From Collinsella aerofaciens (lineage in GTDB: Bacteria; Actinomycetota; Coriobacteriia; Coriobacteriales; Coriobacteriaceae), in assembly GCA_008668235.1 (NCBI GenBank), contig RQCP01000011.1, forward strand, positions 1 through 64,000: DNA of 64,000 bases. The letters run 5' to 3'. The first letter of the stretch is position 1. Every line of letters begins with the position of its first letter. Both the position numbers and the translations under genes were made by a program. Below the pieces are notes generated by a model. It saw only the letters and a list, made by a program, of their open reading frames with translations. It was not told where the DNA came from and did not search any database. Below are positions 53,220 through 62,126 of the stretch, piece after piece.

Positions 53220-56200
53220 TTACGCCTCCTTCTTGGTCGAAGCAACAGAGCTGGCAGCCACGGACGCAGCGCCCGCAACGCCGCCCGCGGCATCGAAGCG
53301 AGCGACATCCGCGGCGCTCGCGCGACCGGTCACGATGTCAAACGCCAGCTCCTCGGCCTGCGCATGCGTCTTGCCGACGGCCTCGGCGGCGGCGACAATC
53401 GCCAGCACGCGCTCGAACTCGGTCGGAATGACCTTCACAAAGTGCTTGCTCATCGTCTCAAAGCTGTAGAGCAGCTTAATGCCGCGCGGACTCTGCGTCG
53501 CATCCACGTGCTCCTGGATGAGCTCGCAAATCTGTGCCAGCTCGCCGGCTGTCGGAGCCTTGAGCTCCACGCTCTCGTGGTTCACGCGGGCATCGAGCGT
53601 GCCGTACTGGTCAAAGACGTAGGCCACGCCGCCTGTCATGCCGGCGGCAAAGTTCTGCCCGACCTCGCCCAGGATGAGCGCCAGACCGCCCGTCATGTAC
53701 TCGCAGCCATGGTTGCCGCAGCCCTCGACCACCACCGTGGCACCGGAGTTGCGCACGGCGAAACGCTGGCCGGCAAGGCCGTTAATGAAGCCGCGACCGC
53801 TCGTAGCGCCAAAGAACGCAACGTTGCCCACGATGATGTTCTCGTCGAACTTGTAGGTCGCATGCGGGTTGGGGCGCACCGACACCTCGCCGCCCGAAAG
53901 GCCCTTGCCAAAGTAGTCGTTGGCGTCGCCGCACACGTTGAGCGTAATGCCGCGCGGCAGGAAGGCGCCAAAGCTCTGACCGGCCGAACCATCGCAATCG
54001 ATGGTGATGGAGCCGGCGGGCAGGCCCTCGGGATGCGCCTTGGTCACCGCGTTGCCCAGGATGGTGCCGACGCAGCGGTTGACGTTGGCGATATCGGCGC
54101 GGAAGCGAATCGGACGCAGGTGCGCACGGGCATCGGCCGTATAGGGCACAAACAACGTGGAGTCGAGCGTCTTGTCGAGCTCGCTGTCCGCGGCCATCTG
54201 CGGCAGGAAGTGACGGCCGTCGGCACCCGGGATATGGGCACCGAACTCGCAGGTCGCGCTCGCCAGCACGGGCGACAGATCGAGCAGGTTGGCCTTGCGG
54301 TTGCCCGAGACCTCAATCTGGCGCAAGCACTCGGGGTGTCCCACCATCTCGTCGACGGTGCGGAAGCCCAGGCTCGCCATGACCTCACGCAGCTGCTCGG
54401 CAACAAAGAGCATAAAGTGCTCAACGTGCTCGGGCTTGCCGCGGAAGCCGCGACGCAAGCGACAGTTTTGCGTGGCAATGCCGGCCGGGCAGGTATCCTG
54501 CTGGCAGTCGCGCTGCATGAGGCAGCCCATCGAGATGAGCGGCATGGTCGCAAAGCCAAACTCCTCGGCGCCCAACAGGCAGGCGACGGCAACATCGGTG
54601 CCGTCCATGAGCTTGCCGTCGGCCTCGAGCACCACGCGCGAGCGCAGGCCGTTTTGCAGCAGCGTCTGCTGGGCCTCGGCAAGGCCAAGCTCCAGCGGCA
54701 GGCCCGCATGCCAGATGGAATCGCGCGCCGCGGCACCCGAGCCGCCGTTATGGCCGCTGATCAAGATCTTGTCGGCAGCGCCCTTGGCCACACCGGTGGC
54801 GATGGTGCCGACACCGGCCTCGCTGACCAGCTTGACCGACACGCGTGCGCCGGGGTTGGCGTTCTTAAGGTCAAAGATCAGCTCTGCCAGGTCCTCGATA
54901 GAGTAAATATCGTGGTGCGGCGGGGGCGAGATCAGGCCGATGCCGGGCGTGGACTGACGGACCTCGGCGATCCAGGGGTAGACCTTCTTGCCGGGCAGGT
55001 GGCCGCCCTCGCCGGGCTTGGCGCCCTGGGCCATCTTGATCTGAATCTCGAAGGCGCTGCACAGGTAGCGGCTCGTCACGCCAAAGCGCGCGCTTGCCAC
55101 TTGCTTGATGGCGGAGTTCTTGGAGTCACCGTTAGCCAGCGGGGTCTCGCGGCGCGGATCCTCGCCGCCCTCGCCGGAGTTGGAACGGCCGTGCAGGCGG
55201 TTCATGGCGATGGCCATGCACTCGTGTGCCTCTTTGCTGATGGAACCGTACGACATGGCGCCGGTGTTAAAGCGGCGGACGATGTTGAGCGCGGGCTCCA
55301 CCTCGTCGAGCGAAACCGGCGTGCGACCGTTGGCATTAAAGTCCAGCAGGTCACGCAGACGCACGGCACGGCCGGTGCGGTGCAGGCAGGCGCTGTACTC
55401 CTTAAAGGTGTCGTAGCTGTCCTCGCGGCAGGCGGTCTGCAGCAGGTAGACGGTCTGCGGGTCGATAAGGTGATCCTCGCCGCCGAGCGGGCGCCACTTG
55501 GTCAGACCCAGCGTGGGCAGCTGATCGGGAGCCGGGCTCTTAAGGATAGCGAGCGCGGCGTCGTAGCGCTCATTCTGCTCGCGCTCGACGTCCTCGACAC
55601 CCATACCGCCCACACGGCTCACCGTGCCGGCGAAGTACGCGTTGACAAACTCCGGAGTGAAGCCCACGGCCTCGAAGATCTGCGCGGAGTGGTAGCTCTG
55701 CACCGTGGAGATGCCCATCTTGGACATGATGGAGACGATGCCGGCGGTCGCAGCCTTGTTGTAGTTGGCGATGCCCTGCTCGGCCGTCACGTCCAGGTCG
55801 CCGCGTGACGCCAGATTGCGGATGCACACATGCGCGTTGTACGGATAGATGCCGCTCGCGGAGTAGCCCACCAGTGCCGCAAAGTCGTGCGGAGACACGG
55901 CGTCGCCGCACTCCACCACGATGTCGGCAAAGGTACGCACGCCGGCGCGGATCAGGTGGTTGTGCACGCAGCCCACGGCGAGCAGCGACGGCACGGGCAC
56001 CTCACCCGCCCCGGCGCGATCGCTCAGCACCACGATGTTCACGCCGTCGCGGACCGCAGTCTCGACGTCCTCGGCAAGCTGCTTGAGCGCAGCCTGCAGC
56101 GCGCCCTCGCCGGCATCGCGACGGTAGACGGCACGGAAGCGACGGGTCTTAAAGCCCACACGGTCGATGGCACAGATACGCTCGAACTCCTCCTCGTTGA

Positions 56201-57917
56201 GCAACGGGCGCTCCAAGCGCACCAGCTGGCAGGCCGTGCGGGAGTCCTCGAGCAGGTTGCCGTGGTTGCCCAGGTAGAGCGTGGTCGAGGTGACCATATG
56301 CTCGCGCAGGGCATCGATCGGCGGATTCGTGACCTGGGCGAACAGCTGATAGAAGTAGTCGAAGAACGAACGCGTCTTTTTGGACAGGCAGGCCAGCGGC
56401 GCGTCGATGCCCATCGAGGCGAGCGGGGCCTTACCCTGCTGGGCCATGGGACGCACGACCTCGTCGACGTCATCCCAGTGGTAGCCGAGCTTGGCCATTC
56501 GCACGGCGGCGGACACCTCGGCGTCCTCGGCGGGCGCTGCCGCAACGGGCTCATCGAGCGCGTCAACGGTCAGCGTCTCCTCGGCAATCCAGTCGCGGTA
56601 GGGCTTTTCCTTGGCAAAGCGGGCACGCAGCTCGTCGTTGTAGATGACGCGCCCGCGGGCAAAATCGACCTCGAGCATCTGGCCCGGTCCCAGACAGCCG
56701 CTCGTCAGGATGTTCTCGGGGCTCACCTCGATGGTGCCCACCTCGCTTGCCAGCATAAAGCGGCCGTCGCGCGTCACATAGTAGCGGGCGGGACGCAGGC
56801 CGTTGCGGTCGAGGGCAGCGCCCAGCGTGCGACCGTCGGTAAAGGCGATGGCGGCCGGACCGTCCCACGGCTCCATGAGCATGGACTGGTAAGCGTCGTA
56901 GGCGCGGCGCTCCTCACTCAGGCTGTCGTTGTGATCCCACGGCTCGGGCAGCAACATGGACGCGGCACGCGTGAGCGGGCGACCGTTCATGACCAGGAAC
57001 TCAAGCACGTTGTCTAGAATCGCGGAGTCGGAACCCTCACGGTTGATGATGGGCATCACGCGCTCAAGATCGTGCTGCAGCACGGGGCTGTACAGGTTGG
57101 GCTCGCGGGCGCGAATCCAGTTGACGTTGCCCTTGAGGGTGTTGATCTCGCCGTTGTGGATGATAAAGCGGTTGGGGTGCGCGCGCTCCCAGCTGGGCGT
57201 GGTGTTGGTGGAGTAGCGCGAGTGGACGAGCGCCACGGCCGTCTTGACGGCGGCGTCGTTGAGATCGATGAAGAAGCGGCGCATCTGCGTGGCGACCAGC
57301 ATACCCTTGTACACGATGGTGCGCGAGCTCATGGAGCACACGTAGAAGATCTTGTCGCGCAGGGCAAACTCGGCGTCGGCCTTTTTCTCGATGGTGCGGC
57401 GGCACACGTATAGGCGGCGCTCAAAGGCATCACCGGCGGGTGTGTCGTCCGGACGGCCCAGGAAGGCCTGCAGGATGGTAGGCATGCAGGCGCGGGCTGT
57501 CTCACCCAGGTCGTGCGGGTCGACCGGCACCTCACGCCAAAAGAGCAGCGGCACGCCGGCCTCGGCGCAGCCCTCCTCAAACGCGCGACGGGCATCCTCT
57601 ACGCCCTTGTCGTCCTGCGGGAAGAACAACATGGCCACGCCATAGTCGTCCTCTGCCGGCAGAATCTGGCCGCACTTTTGAGCCTCTTTACGGAAAAAGT
57701 GATGCGGAACCTGGAACAGGATGCCGGCGCCGTCGCCGGTGTTCTTCTCGAGTCCCGTACCGCCGCGGTGCTCCAAGTTGACCAGAATGGACAGCGCGTC
57801 GTCCAGAATCTGGTGATGGCGCTCACCATTGATATCGGCAAGCGCGCCGATGCCGCATGCATCGTGGTCGAATTCGGGGCGATAAAGGCCCTGCTGCTGA
57901 GCGGAATCTGCCTGCAT
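53220..57917 (-). CDS. gltB: Glutamate synthase large (alpha) subunit
   Basis: A 1565-residue enzyme that makes two glutamates from glutamine and 2-oxoglutarate. The amidotransferase nucleophile is Cys21 in HDACGIGALAD, after a 20-residue propeptide that is normally removed. The FMN domain holds the [3Fe-4S] ligands CLMQRDCQQDTCPAGIATQ (Cys-x5-Cys-x4-Cys). The C-terminal beta helix (GXGXG domain, e.g. GNVAFFGATSGRGFINGLAGQRFAVRNSGATVVVEGCG) is complete. RBS GGGGAGG precedes ATG 57917. First gene of the gltBD operon for ammonia assimilation. Length and order are those of NADPH-GOGAT. Confidence 0.97.
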   Translation of the reverse strand: MQADSAQQQGLYRPEFDHDACGIGALADINGERHHQILDDALSILVNLEHRGGTGLEKNTGDGAGILFQVPHHFFRKEAQKCGQILPAEDDYGVAMLFFPQDDKGVEDARRAFEEGCAEAGVPLLFWREVPVDPHDLGETARACMPTILQAFLGRPDDTPAGDAFERRLYVCRRTIEKKADAEFALRDKIFYVCSMSSRTIVYKGMLVATQMRRFFIDLNDAAVKTAVALVHSRYSTNTTPSWERAHPNRFIIHNGEINTLKGNVNWIRAREPNLYSPVLQHDLERVMPIINREGSDSAILDNVLEFLVMNGRPLTRAASMLLPEPWDHNDSLSEERRAYDAYQSMLMEPWDGPAAIAFTDGRTLGAALDRNGLRPARYYVTRDGRFMLASEVGTIEVSPENILTSGCLGPGQMLEVDFARGRVIYNDELRARFAKEKPYRDWIAEETLTVDALDEPVAAAPAEDAEVSAAVRMAKLGYHWDDVDEVVRPMAQQGKAPLASMGIDAPLACLSKKTRSFFDYFYQLFAQVTNPPIDALREHMVTSTTLYLGNHGNLLEDSRTACQLVRLERPLLNEEEFERICAIDRVGFKTRRFRAVYRRDAGEGALQAALKQLAEDVETAVRDGVNIVVLSDRAGAGEVPVPSLLAVGCVHNHLIRAGVRTFADIVVECGDAVSPHDFAALVGYSASGIYPYNAHVCIRNLASRGDLDVTAEQGIANYNKAATAGIVSIMSKMGISTVQSYHSAQIFEAVGFTPEFVNAYFAGTVSRVGGMGVEDVEREQNERYDAALAILKSPAPDQLPTLGLTKWRPLGGEDHLIDPQTVYLLQTACREDSYDTFKEYSACLHRTGRAVRLRDLLDFNANGRTPVSLDEVEPALNIVRRFNTGAMSYGSISKEAHECMAIAMNRLHGRSNSGEGGEDPRRETPLANGDSKNSAIKQVASARFGVTSRYLCSAFEIQIKMAQGAKPGEGGHLPGKKVYPWIAEVRQSTPGIGLISPPPHHDIYSIEDLAELIFDLKNANPGARVSVKLVSEAGVGTIATGVAKGAADKILISGHNGGSGAAARDSIWHAGLPLELGLAEAQQTLLQNGLRSRVVLEADGKLMDGTDVAVACLLGAEEFGFATMPLISMGCLMQRDCQQDTCPAGIATQNCRLRRGFRGKPEHVEHFMLFVAEQLREVMASLGFRTVDEMVGHPECLRQIEVSGNRKANLLDLSPVLASATCEFGAHIPGADGRHFLPQMAADSELDKTLDSTLFVPYTADARAHLRPIRFRADIANVNRCVGTILGNAVTKAHPEGLPAGSITIDCDGSAGQSFGAFLPRGITLNVCGDANDYFGKGLSGGEVSVRPNPHATYKFDENIIVGNVAFFGATSGRGFINGLAGQRFAVRNSGATVVVEGCGNHGCEYMTGGLALILGEVGQNFAAGMTGGVAYVFDQYGTLDARVNHESVELKAPTAGELAQICELIQEHVDATQSPRGIKLLYSFETMSKHFVKVIPTEFERVLAIVAAAEAVGKTHAQAEELAFDIVTGRASAADVARFDAAGGVAGAASVAASSVASTKKEA

Positions 57918-58030
57918 CGCGATCCTCCCCTAGGTGTTAGACAGTCAGTTGGCTAGGCATACTAGGAGCATCGCCGGCCCGTTGTGTTTCCCACCCGTTT
58001 CGAAACAATCGCGTAACGCGCCCCCTACGA

Positions 58031-58084
58031 GTGGACACCGCCGACCTCAAGGACGGCAACAAGGGCCCCAAGTTCGGCCTGTAA
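58031..58084 (+). pseudogene. Possible 3' end remnant of a lost gene
   Basis: A 17-codon frame, VDTADLKDGNKGPKFGL and TAA, uses the C-ending codons of a highly expressed gene (GAC, CTC, AAG, GGC, AAC, CCC, TTC). No start codon or upstream coding continuation is visible. I do not recognise the parent protein, and chance cannot be excluded at this length. Confidence 0.3.
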
Positions 58085-58101
58085 GCTCACCGCTTCAAAC
58101 A

Positions 58102-58156
58102 TCTCGATCTGTAACAGGAAGACCCAATTTCGACGACTAACTGTTACAGATTGAGA
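58102..58156. repeat. GTCTC-GTTAC palindrome, triplet D, unit 1
   Basis: TCTCGATCTGTAACAGGAAG opens and CTGTTACAGATTGAGA closes the unit. A 23-base linker follows. Confidence 0.88.
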
Positions 58157-58179
58157 TCTTCTGCAGGACAGTTTTGGTT

Positions 58180-58236
58180 TGTCTCAATCTGTAACATGAA
58201 GGGCCGGTTTTTGCAGCTAACTGCTACAAATCGAGA
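58180..58236. repeat. GTCTC-GTTAC palindrome, triplet D, unit 2
   Basis: TGTCTCAATCTGTAACATGA opens and CTGCTACAAATCGAGA closes the unit, with two changes in the right arm. A 23-base linker follows. Confidence 0.86.
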
Positions 58237-58259
58237 TTTTCCATAGGACCATTTCTTCC

Positions 58260-58318
58260 TGTCTTGATCTGTAACACCTAGGCCCAATTTCCATCCCTTG
58301 TTGTTACAGATCGAGACA
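58260..58318. repeat. GTCTC-GTTAC palindrome, triplet D, unit 3
   Basis: TGTCTTGATCTGTAACACCT opens and TTGTTACAGATCGAGACA closes the unit, 80 bases after unit 2. The next bases, TTTCGGCAGCC, repeat the linker of doublet C. Confidence 0.9.
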
Positions 58319-58456
58319 TTTCGGCAGCCCCTCTTTCACCATCCTATTCAAATACAACAATTTTGTTAGTCTTGGTTAACTTTTTAGCCTAAAACGGGTA
58401 TCCTTTGCGGCGTCAAGCAAACGGCACGCGCGTCGTGCCACATTAAGGAGGCCCCT

Positions 58457-59230
58457 ATGGCACACCAGACAGACCGACAGACGATGCAACTCGTCCTTAT
58501 CCGGCACGGAGAATCCGAGTGGAACAAACTCAACCTGTTCACCGGCTGGACCGATGTTGAGCTCACCGACACGGGCCGTGAAGAAGCCGCCGCAGGCGGC
58601 CGCGCCCTCAAAGAAGCCGGTTTCGACTTTGACGTCTGCTACACCTCGCGTCTCAAGCGTGCAATTCACACCCTCAACATCGTGCTCGGCCAGATGGATC
58701 GCGAGTGGCTGCCCGTCATCAAATCCTGGAAGCTCAACGAGCGCCACTACGGCGCGCTGCAGGGTCTCAACAAGGCCGATGCCGCGGCGGAGCACGGCGA
58801 CGAGCAGGTGCTCATCTGGCGCCGCTCCTTCGACGTGTGCCCGCCGGCGCTCGAGCCGGGCGACAGTCGCGACCCCCACACCCAGGAGCAATACCGCGAC
58901 GTCGCGCCCGATCAGCTGCCCTATACCGAGTGCCTCAAAGATACGATTGCCCGCGCCTGGCCTTATTTCGAAGACGAGATTCGCCCCCAGATGCTCGCCG
59001 GCAAGCGCGTACTCATCGCCGCACACGGCAACTCCCTGCGCTCGCTCGTCATGAAGTTCGAGCACCTCACGCCCGAGGAAATCCTCAAGGTCAACATCCC
59101 CACCGGCGTGCCGCTCGTCTACACCTTCGATGCCGATTTCAATGTTCTCGACAAGCGCTACATCGGCGACCCGGCAACCATCGCCGCCAAGATCGACGCC
59201 GTGGCCAACCAGGGCAAGGCGCGCAAGTAA
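58457..59230 (+). CDS. gpmA: 2,3-bisphosphoglycerate-dependent phosphoglycerate mutase
   Basis: A 257-residue glycolytic enzyme that interconverts 3- and 2-phosphoglycerate. The phosphorylated histidine is His17 in LVLIRHGESEWNKLNLFTGW. KLNERHYGALQGLNK and the second catalytic His in IAAHGNSLRSLV are present. The length, with the DQLPYTECLKDTIARAWPYFED insertion, matches the dPGM family and not short histidine phosphatases. RBS AAGGAGG precedes the ATG by seven bases. It is followed after 75 bases by mntH on the same strand, with no terminator visible between, so the two may share a transcript. Confidence 0.95.
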   Translation: MAHQTDRQTMQLVLIRHGESEWNKLNLFTGWTDVELTDTGREEAAAGGRALKEAGFDFDVCYTSRLKRAIHTLNIVLGQMDREWLPVIKSWKLNERHYGALQGLNKADAAAEHGDEQVLIWRRSFDVCPPALEPGDSRDPHTQEQYRDVAPDQLPYTECLKDTIARAWPYFEDEIRPQMLAGKRVLIAAHGNSLRSLVMKFEHLTPEEILKVNIPTGVPLVYTFDADFNVLDKRYIGDPATIAAKIDAVANQGKARK

Positions 59231-59305
59231 CCCCAACCCAAACCGAGCGCGCGGCGCCGCATGACCCAAGCGCGGCGCCGCGCTGCCCCTATGCAGGAAC
59301 CGACC

Positions 59306-60562
59306 ATGATCAACCATCTCAAACAACACTTTGGCTCCCGGCGCACCGGTGGTCACGGAGGCCTAGACATTGCACGGCATATCGGCCCCGGGCTGCTCGT
59401 GACCGTCGGCTTTATCGACCCGGGCAACTGGGCCTCCAATATGGCCGCCGGCTCGCAGTTTGGCTACGCGCTGCTGTGGATCGTCACGCTGTCCACGATC
59501 ATGCTCATCGTGCTGCAGCACAACGCGGCGCACCTGGGTATCGCCACGGGCGCCTGTCTCGCCGAGGCCACGACCCGCTTTCTCCCCCGCATCGTGGGAC
59601 GCGCGGTGCTCGGCAGCGCCTATCTCGCTACGATCGCCACCGCCATGGCAGAGGTCCTGGGCGGTGCGATTGCGCTCCAGATGCTCTTTGGGCTGCCCGT
59701 GCGTGCGGGCTGCGTCATCGTGGCGGCAGTATCGATGGCGATGCTCATGACGAACTCCTACAAGCGCGCCGAACGCTGGATCATCGCCTTCGTCGGCGTG
59801 GTAGGACTCTCGTTTTTGGCCGAGCTTGCACTAGTCAAGGTCGACTGGCCGCAAGCCGCCGCAAGCTGGATCACGCCCAGTATGCCCACTGGCTCTGCCG
59901 CGATTATCGTGAGTGTCCTGGGTGCGGTCGTTATGCCACACAACCTTTTTCTGCACTCCGAGGTCATCCAATCCATGCACTTCGAAGGCCAAGGCGAGCA
60001 AGTTATCGAAGAACGTCTGCGCTACGAGCTCTTTGACACGCTCTTCTCGATGGGCGTGGGCTGGGCAATCAACTCGGCCATGGTCATCCTGGCCGCGACA
60101 ACCTTCTTTGCGCACGGTATTGTCGTAGACGACCTCGCTGTCGCAGCGGCCACGCTCTCCCCCATCTTGGGCCCGGCGAGCTCGACCATCTTTGCCGTGG
60201 CGCTGCTGTTTGCGGGCCTCTCGAGTAGTGTGACGGCGGGCATGGCGGCGGGCACCATCACCGCGGGCATGTTCGACGAGGAATACGACATCCACGACCG
60301 ACATTCCTCGATCGGGGTGGCGGCCTGTTTCGTCGGCGCAGTGACGGCGTGCCTGGTCGTCCCAAATCCTTTTGAAGGTCTCATCTGGAGTCAGGCGCTG
60401 CTGTCGCTTCAGCTGCCGATTACGGTCTTTGTGCTCATACGGCTCACCAGCTCACGCCGCGTCATGGGCAAATACGCCAACTCGCGCCCGCTCAACGCGT
60501 TGCTCGTAGGGATCGGCGCCATCGTGACGGCTCTCGACATCGTGCTGCTAACAGGGATGTAA
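59306..60562 (+). CDS. mntH: Nramp-family Mn/Fe transporter
   Basis: A 418-residue proton-coupled divalent metal importer with 11 expected membrane segments. The metal-binding residues are in segment 1 (GFIDPGNWASNMAAGS, Asp and Asn of DPGN) and segment 6 (GAVVMPHNLFLHS, Met of MPH). These are the MntH signatures and favour Mn(II) or Fe(II). I chose ATG 59306 (MINHLKQHF), six bases after AGGAA; the longer frame from 59261 overlaps nothing useful. No manganese riboswitch or MntR-type operator is evident in the short gap after gpmA. Confidence 0.93.
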   Translation: MINHLKQHFGSRRTGGHGGLDIARHIGPGLLVTVGFIDPGNWASNMAAGSQFGYALLWIVTLSTIMLIVLQHNAAHLGIATGACLAEATTRFLPRIVGRAVLGSAYLATIATAMAEVLGGAIALQMLFGLPVRAGCVIVAAVSMAMLMTNSYKRAERWIIAFVGVVGLSFLAELALVKVDWPQAAASWITPSMPTGSAAIIVSVLGAVVMPHNLFLHSEVIQSMHFEGQGEQVIEERLRYELFDTLFSMGVGWAINSAMVILAATTFFAHGIVVDDLAVAAATLSPILGPASSTIFAVALLFAGLSSSVTAGMAAGTITAGMFDEEYDIHDRHSSIGVAACFVGAVTACLVVPNPFEGLIWSQALLSLQLPITVFVLIRLTSSRRVMGKYANSRPLNALLVGIGAIVTALDIVLLTGM

Positions 60563-60590
60563 TGAGACGGCGTGACTGTCCAGATATAAC

Positions 60591-60607
60591 GTCTCAATCT
60601 GTAACAC
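60591..60607. repeat. Half copy of the GTCTC-GTTAC palindrome
   Basis: GTCTCAATCTGTAACAC is one arm of the family; the partner arm is missing. It lies just after mntH. Confidence 0.7.
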
Positions 60608-60637
60608 GTGAGACCGTTTTAAACCGTCAGATAAATC

Positions 60638-60676
60638 AAAAGGGTCCCGGCCGAGAATTCGACCGGGACCCTTGGA
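60638..60676 (-). terminator. Intrinsic terminator of the rubredoxin gene
   Basis: GGGTCCCGGTCGAATTC and GGCCGGGACCC pair through an 11-bp stem; TTTTGATTTA follows on the minus strand. It may also stop mntH transcripts. Confidence 0.85.
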
Positions 60677-60713
60677 CAGAGCTATATGTTGCTGCAAGTT
60701 GTGTGTCTACGAG

Positions 60714-60857
60714 CTACTCCTCGACGAGCTCAAACTGATCGGGACCGACGCCGCAGACCGGGCACACGTAGTCCTCGGGCAGCTCGGGCGTGTCGACCTC
60801 AACCTCGTAGCCGCAAACGGTGCACACAAACTTATACGTCTTCTTCTCCTCAGCCAT
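60714..60857 (-). CDS. Rubredoxin
   Basis: A 47-residue electron carrier with one iron held by four cysteines: FVCTVCGYEVE and YVCPVCGVGPDQFE, the standard C-x2-C-x-G pairs. It matches the short rubredoxin type of anaerobes, with an acidic C-terminus (ELVEE). RBS GAGGAG precedes ATG 60857. It follows the flavin reductase gene on the same strand but has its own candidate promoter. In some clostridia these two domains form one protein, high-molecular-weight rubredoxin, used to reduce oxygen or nitric oxide; a split version is likely here. Confidence 0.95.
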   Translation of the reverse strand: MAEEKKTYKFVCTVCGYEVEVDTPELPEDYVCPVCGVGPDQFELVEE

Positions 60858-60900
60858 GATGTTCTCCTCTCGAACGTGACTGCTGGTGTACTTACTTATT

Positions 60901-60928
60901 AGTATATATTCTCAATAGTATAATGCAA
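60901..60928 (-). promoter_or_regulatory. Predicted rubredoxin promoter
   Basis: On the minus strand TTGCAT (60923-60928) and TATACT (60901-60906) are 16 bases apart in an AT-rich stretch, 44 bases upstream of the start codon. Confidence 0.5.
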
Positions 60929-60945
60929 GTATTTTTAGAACATTT

Positions 60946-61449
60946 CTAGCCTTGATACGACGAGGCTTTGGGCGGCGTCTTGCCCTTTAGCACCTTGTGA
61001 TAGTAGTCGTACGTCAGCGGCGTCTCGTCGCTCAGGCGCTCGGCATCCTCGACCTCGCCAATAAACAGCAGATGCGTGCCCACATCCACAGTGTCGATCA
61101 AACGGCAGCTAAACAGGGCCGCCGCGTGCTCGGGCACATAGGGCATGCCTAGAGCCGTCTCGCGGGTCTCGTATTTGGCAAACTTGTCATAATCGCTGCT
61201 GGTGCGGAACCCAAAGTTACCGATGTAGAGCATGTCGGCGGTCTGATCGATCACGGTCAGCGCGAACGCTTTGGCCGATGCGATGACGCCCGAGGTGACA
61301 TTGTCCTTGTTCACGGCAACCGAAATACGCGGCGGCATGGACGTCACCTGCACCGCAGTGTTGATGACGCAGCCGGCGCGCAACCCGTCTGCCGCAGCGC
61401 TCACCACGTACAGACCGCTCGGCATGGTAAAGAACGCAGTTTTGTCCAT
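60946..61449 (-). CDS. Flavin reductase-like FMN protein
   Basis: A 167-residue protein of the flavin reductase family. The start MDKTAFFTMPSGLYVVSA and the block NTAVQVTSMPPRISVAVNKDNVTS form the FMN-binding barrel; SGVIASAKAFALTVI and DVGTHLLFIGEVEDAERL are further family landmarks. It may transfer electrons from NAD(P)H through FMN to the rubredoxin encoded next. GGGGAG lies eight bases before ATG 61449; the frame extends upstream through a terminator and a repeat, so a longer protein is rejected. Its own promoter must lie after the smpB terminator. Confidence 0.9.
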   Translation of the reverse strand: MDKTAFFTMPSGLYVVSAAADGLRAGCVINTAVQVTSMPPRISVAVNKDNVTSGVIASAKAFALTVIDQTADMLYIGNFGFRTSSDYDKFAKYETRETALGMPYVPEHAAALFSCRLIDTVDVGTHLLFIGEVEDAERLSDETPLTYDYYHKVLKGKTPPKASSYQG

Positions 61450-61500
61450 AACGATCACTCCCCTAACTCGGGTTGGAACCTCATGAATGTATGTACCCAC

Positions 61501-61535
61501 AAAAAAGGCGGCACCCATAACGGACGCCGCCTTTG
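61501..61535 (-). terminator. Intrinsic terminator of the smpB unit
   Basis: AAAGGCGGC and GCCGCCTTT pair with further inner bases; TTTTTT follows on the minus strand. It isolates the flavin reductase gene from smpB. Confidence 0.85.
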
Positions 61536-61576
61536 AGACATATGTGTCAGAACAGTAAGAAAGATGAGACGCCCGC

Positions 61577-61643
61577 AGTTGCGGTGAAATAGGGACTGAA
61601 TAGCCCCTCAAACAGGCAAAACAGTCCGTATTCCACCGCAACT
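61577..61643. repeat. Palindrome, GTTGCGGTGAAAT family, copy 3
   Basis: AGTTGCGGTGAAATAGGGAC opens, AGTCCGTATTCCACC then GCAACT closes, with mismatches in the stem (AGGGACT against AGTCCGT). It lies between the smpB stop and its terminator. Confidence 0.85.
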
Positions 61644-61655
61644 TATACAGAGTGC

Positions 61656-62126
61656 CTAGCGGTTGCGTTCCTTAAGGGCGCGGTCGATCTCGCGTTGGAC
61701 ATCACGCTTGGCCATGTCCTCGCGCTTGTCGTAGAGCTTCTTGCCGCGGCCCAGACCCAGCAGCAGCTTTACGCGGCCGTCGGTATTAAAGTAGAGTTCC
61801 AACGGAACCAGCGCATAACCACGGTTGCGAAGTTTGCCGTCAAGAAAGTCGATCTCCTTGCGGTGCAGCAGCAGACGACGCCGACGGTCGGGATCGCGAT
61901 TCCACACGCCACCATGGCTATAAGGGTGGATATGCAGGCCGACGAGCCAGCACTCGCCGCCACGAATCAGCGCAAAAGTGTCAGTGATCTGACAGGCGCG
62001 CTCGCGAATCGACTTGACCTCGGTGCCGCTCAGCTCAATACCGCACTCAAACGTCTCATCGATAAAGTACTCGTGATGTGCCGAGCGATTCTTGGAAATG
62101 AGTTTGCGCTCGCGCTTACTGGGCAT
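61656..62126 (-). CDS. smpB: SsrA-binding protein (trans-translation)
   Basis: A 156-residue partner of tmRNA that rescues stalled ribosomes. SKNRSAHHEYFIDETFECGIELSGTEVKSIR is the family block that binds tmRNA, and GLGRGKKLYDKREDMAKRDVQREIDRALK is the basic C-terminal tail that enters the decoding channel. AAGGAGG precedes ATG 62126. The start overlaps the end of the upstream TPR gene by 11 bases, so translation is coupled. The tmRNA gene itself is not in the window. Confidence 0.96.
   Translation of the reverse strand: MPSKRERKLISKNRSAHHEYFIDETFECGIELSGTEVKSIRERACQITDTFALIRGGECWLVGLHIHPYSHGGVWNRDPDRRRRLLLHRKEIDFLDGKLRNRGYALVPLELYFNTDGRVKLLLGLGRGKKLYDKREDMAKRDVQREIDRALKERNR

Larger units (their letters stand above)
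57918..58456. other. Intergenic region, triplet of palindromes and a 3' coding remnant
   Basis: No intact gene lies in these 539 bases between divergent gltB and gpmA. They hold a codon-biased fragment at 58031-58084, three palindromes of the GTCTC family, and the gpmA RBS. Promoters must lie here, but no box is clear enough to report. Confidence 0.55.

Noticed and set aside
58102..58318. Possible CRISPR array (three repeats with 23-base spacers)
   Set aside because: The repeats are 55-59 bases with variable centres and the linkers are partly conserved between loci. There are no cas genes. A CRISPR array needs short constant repeats and unique spacers.
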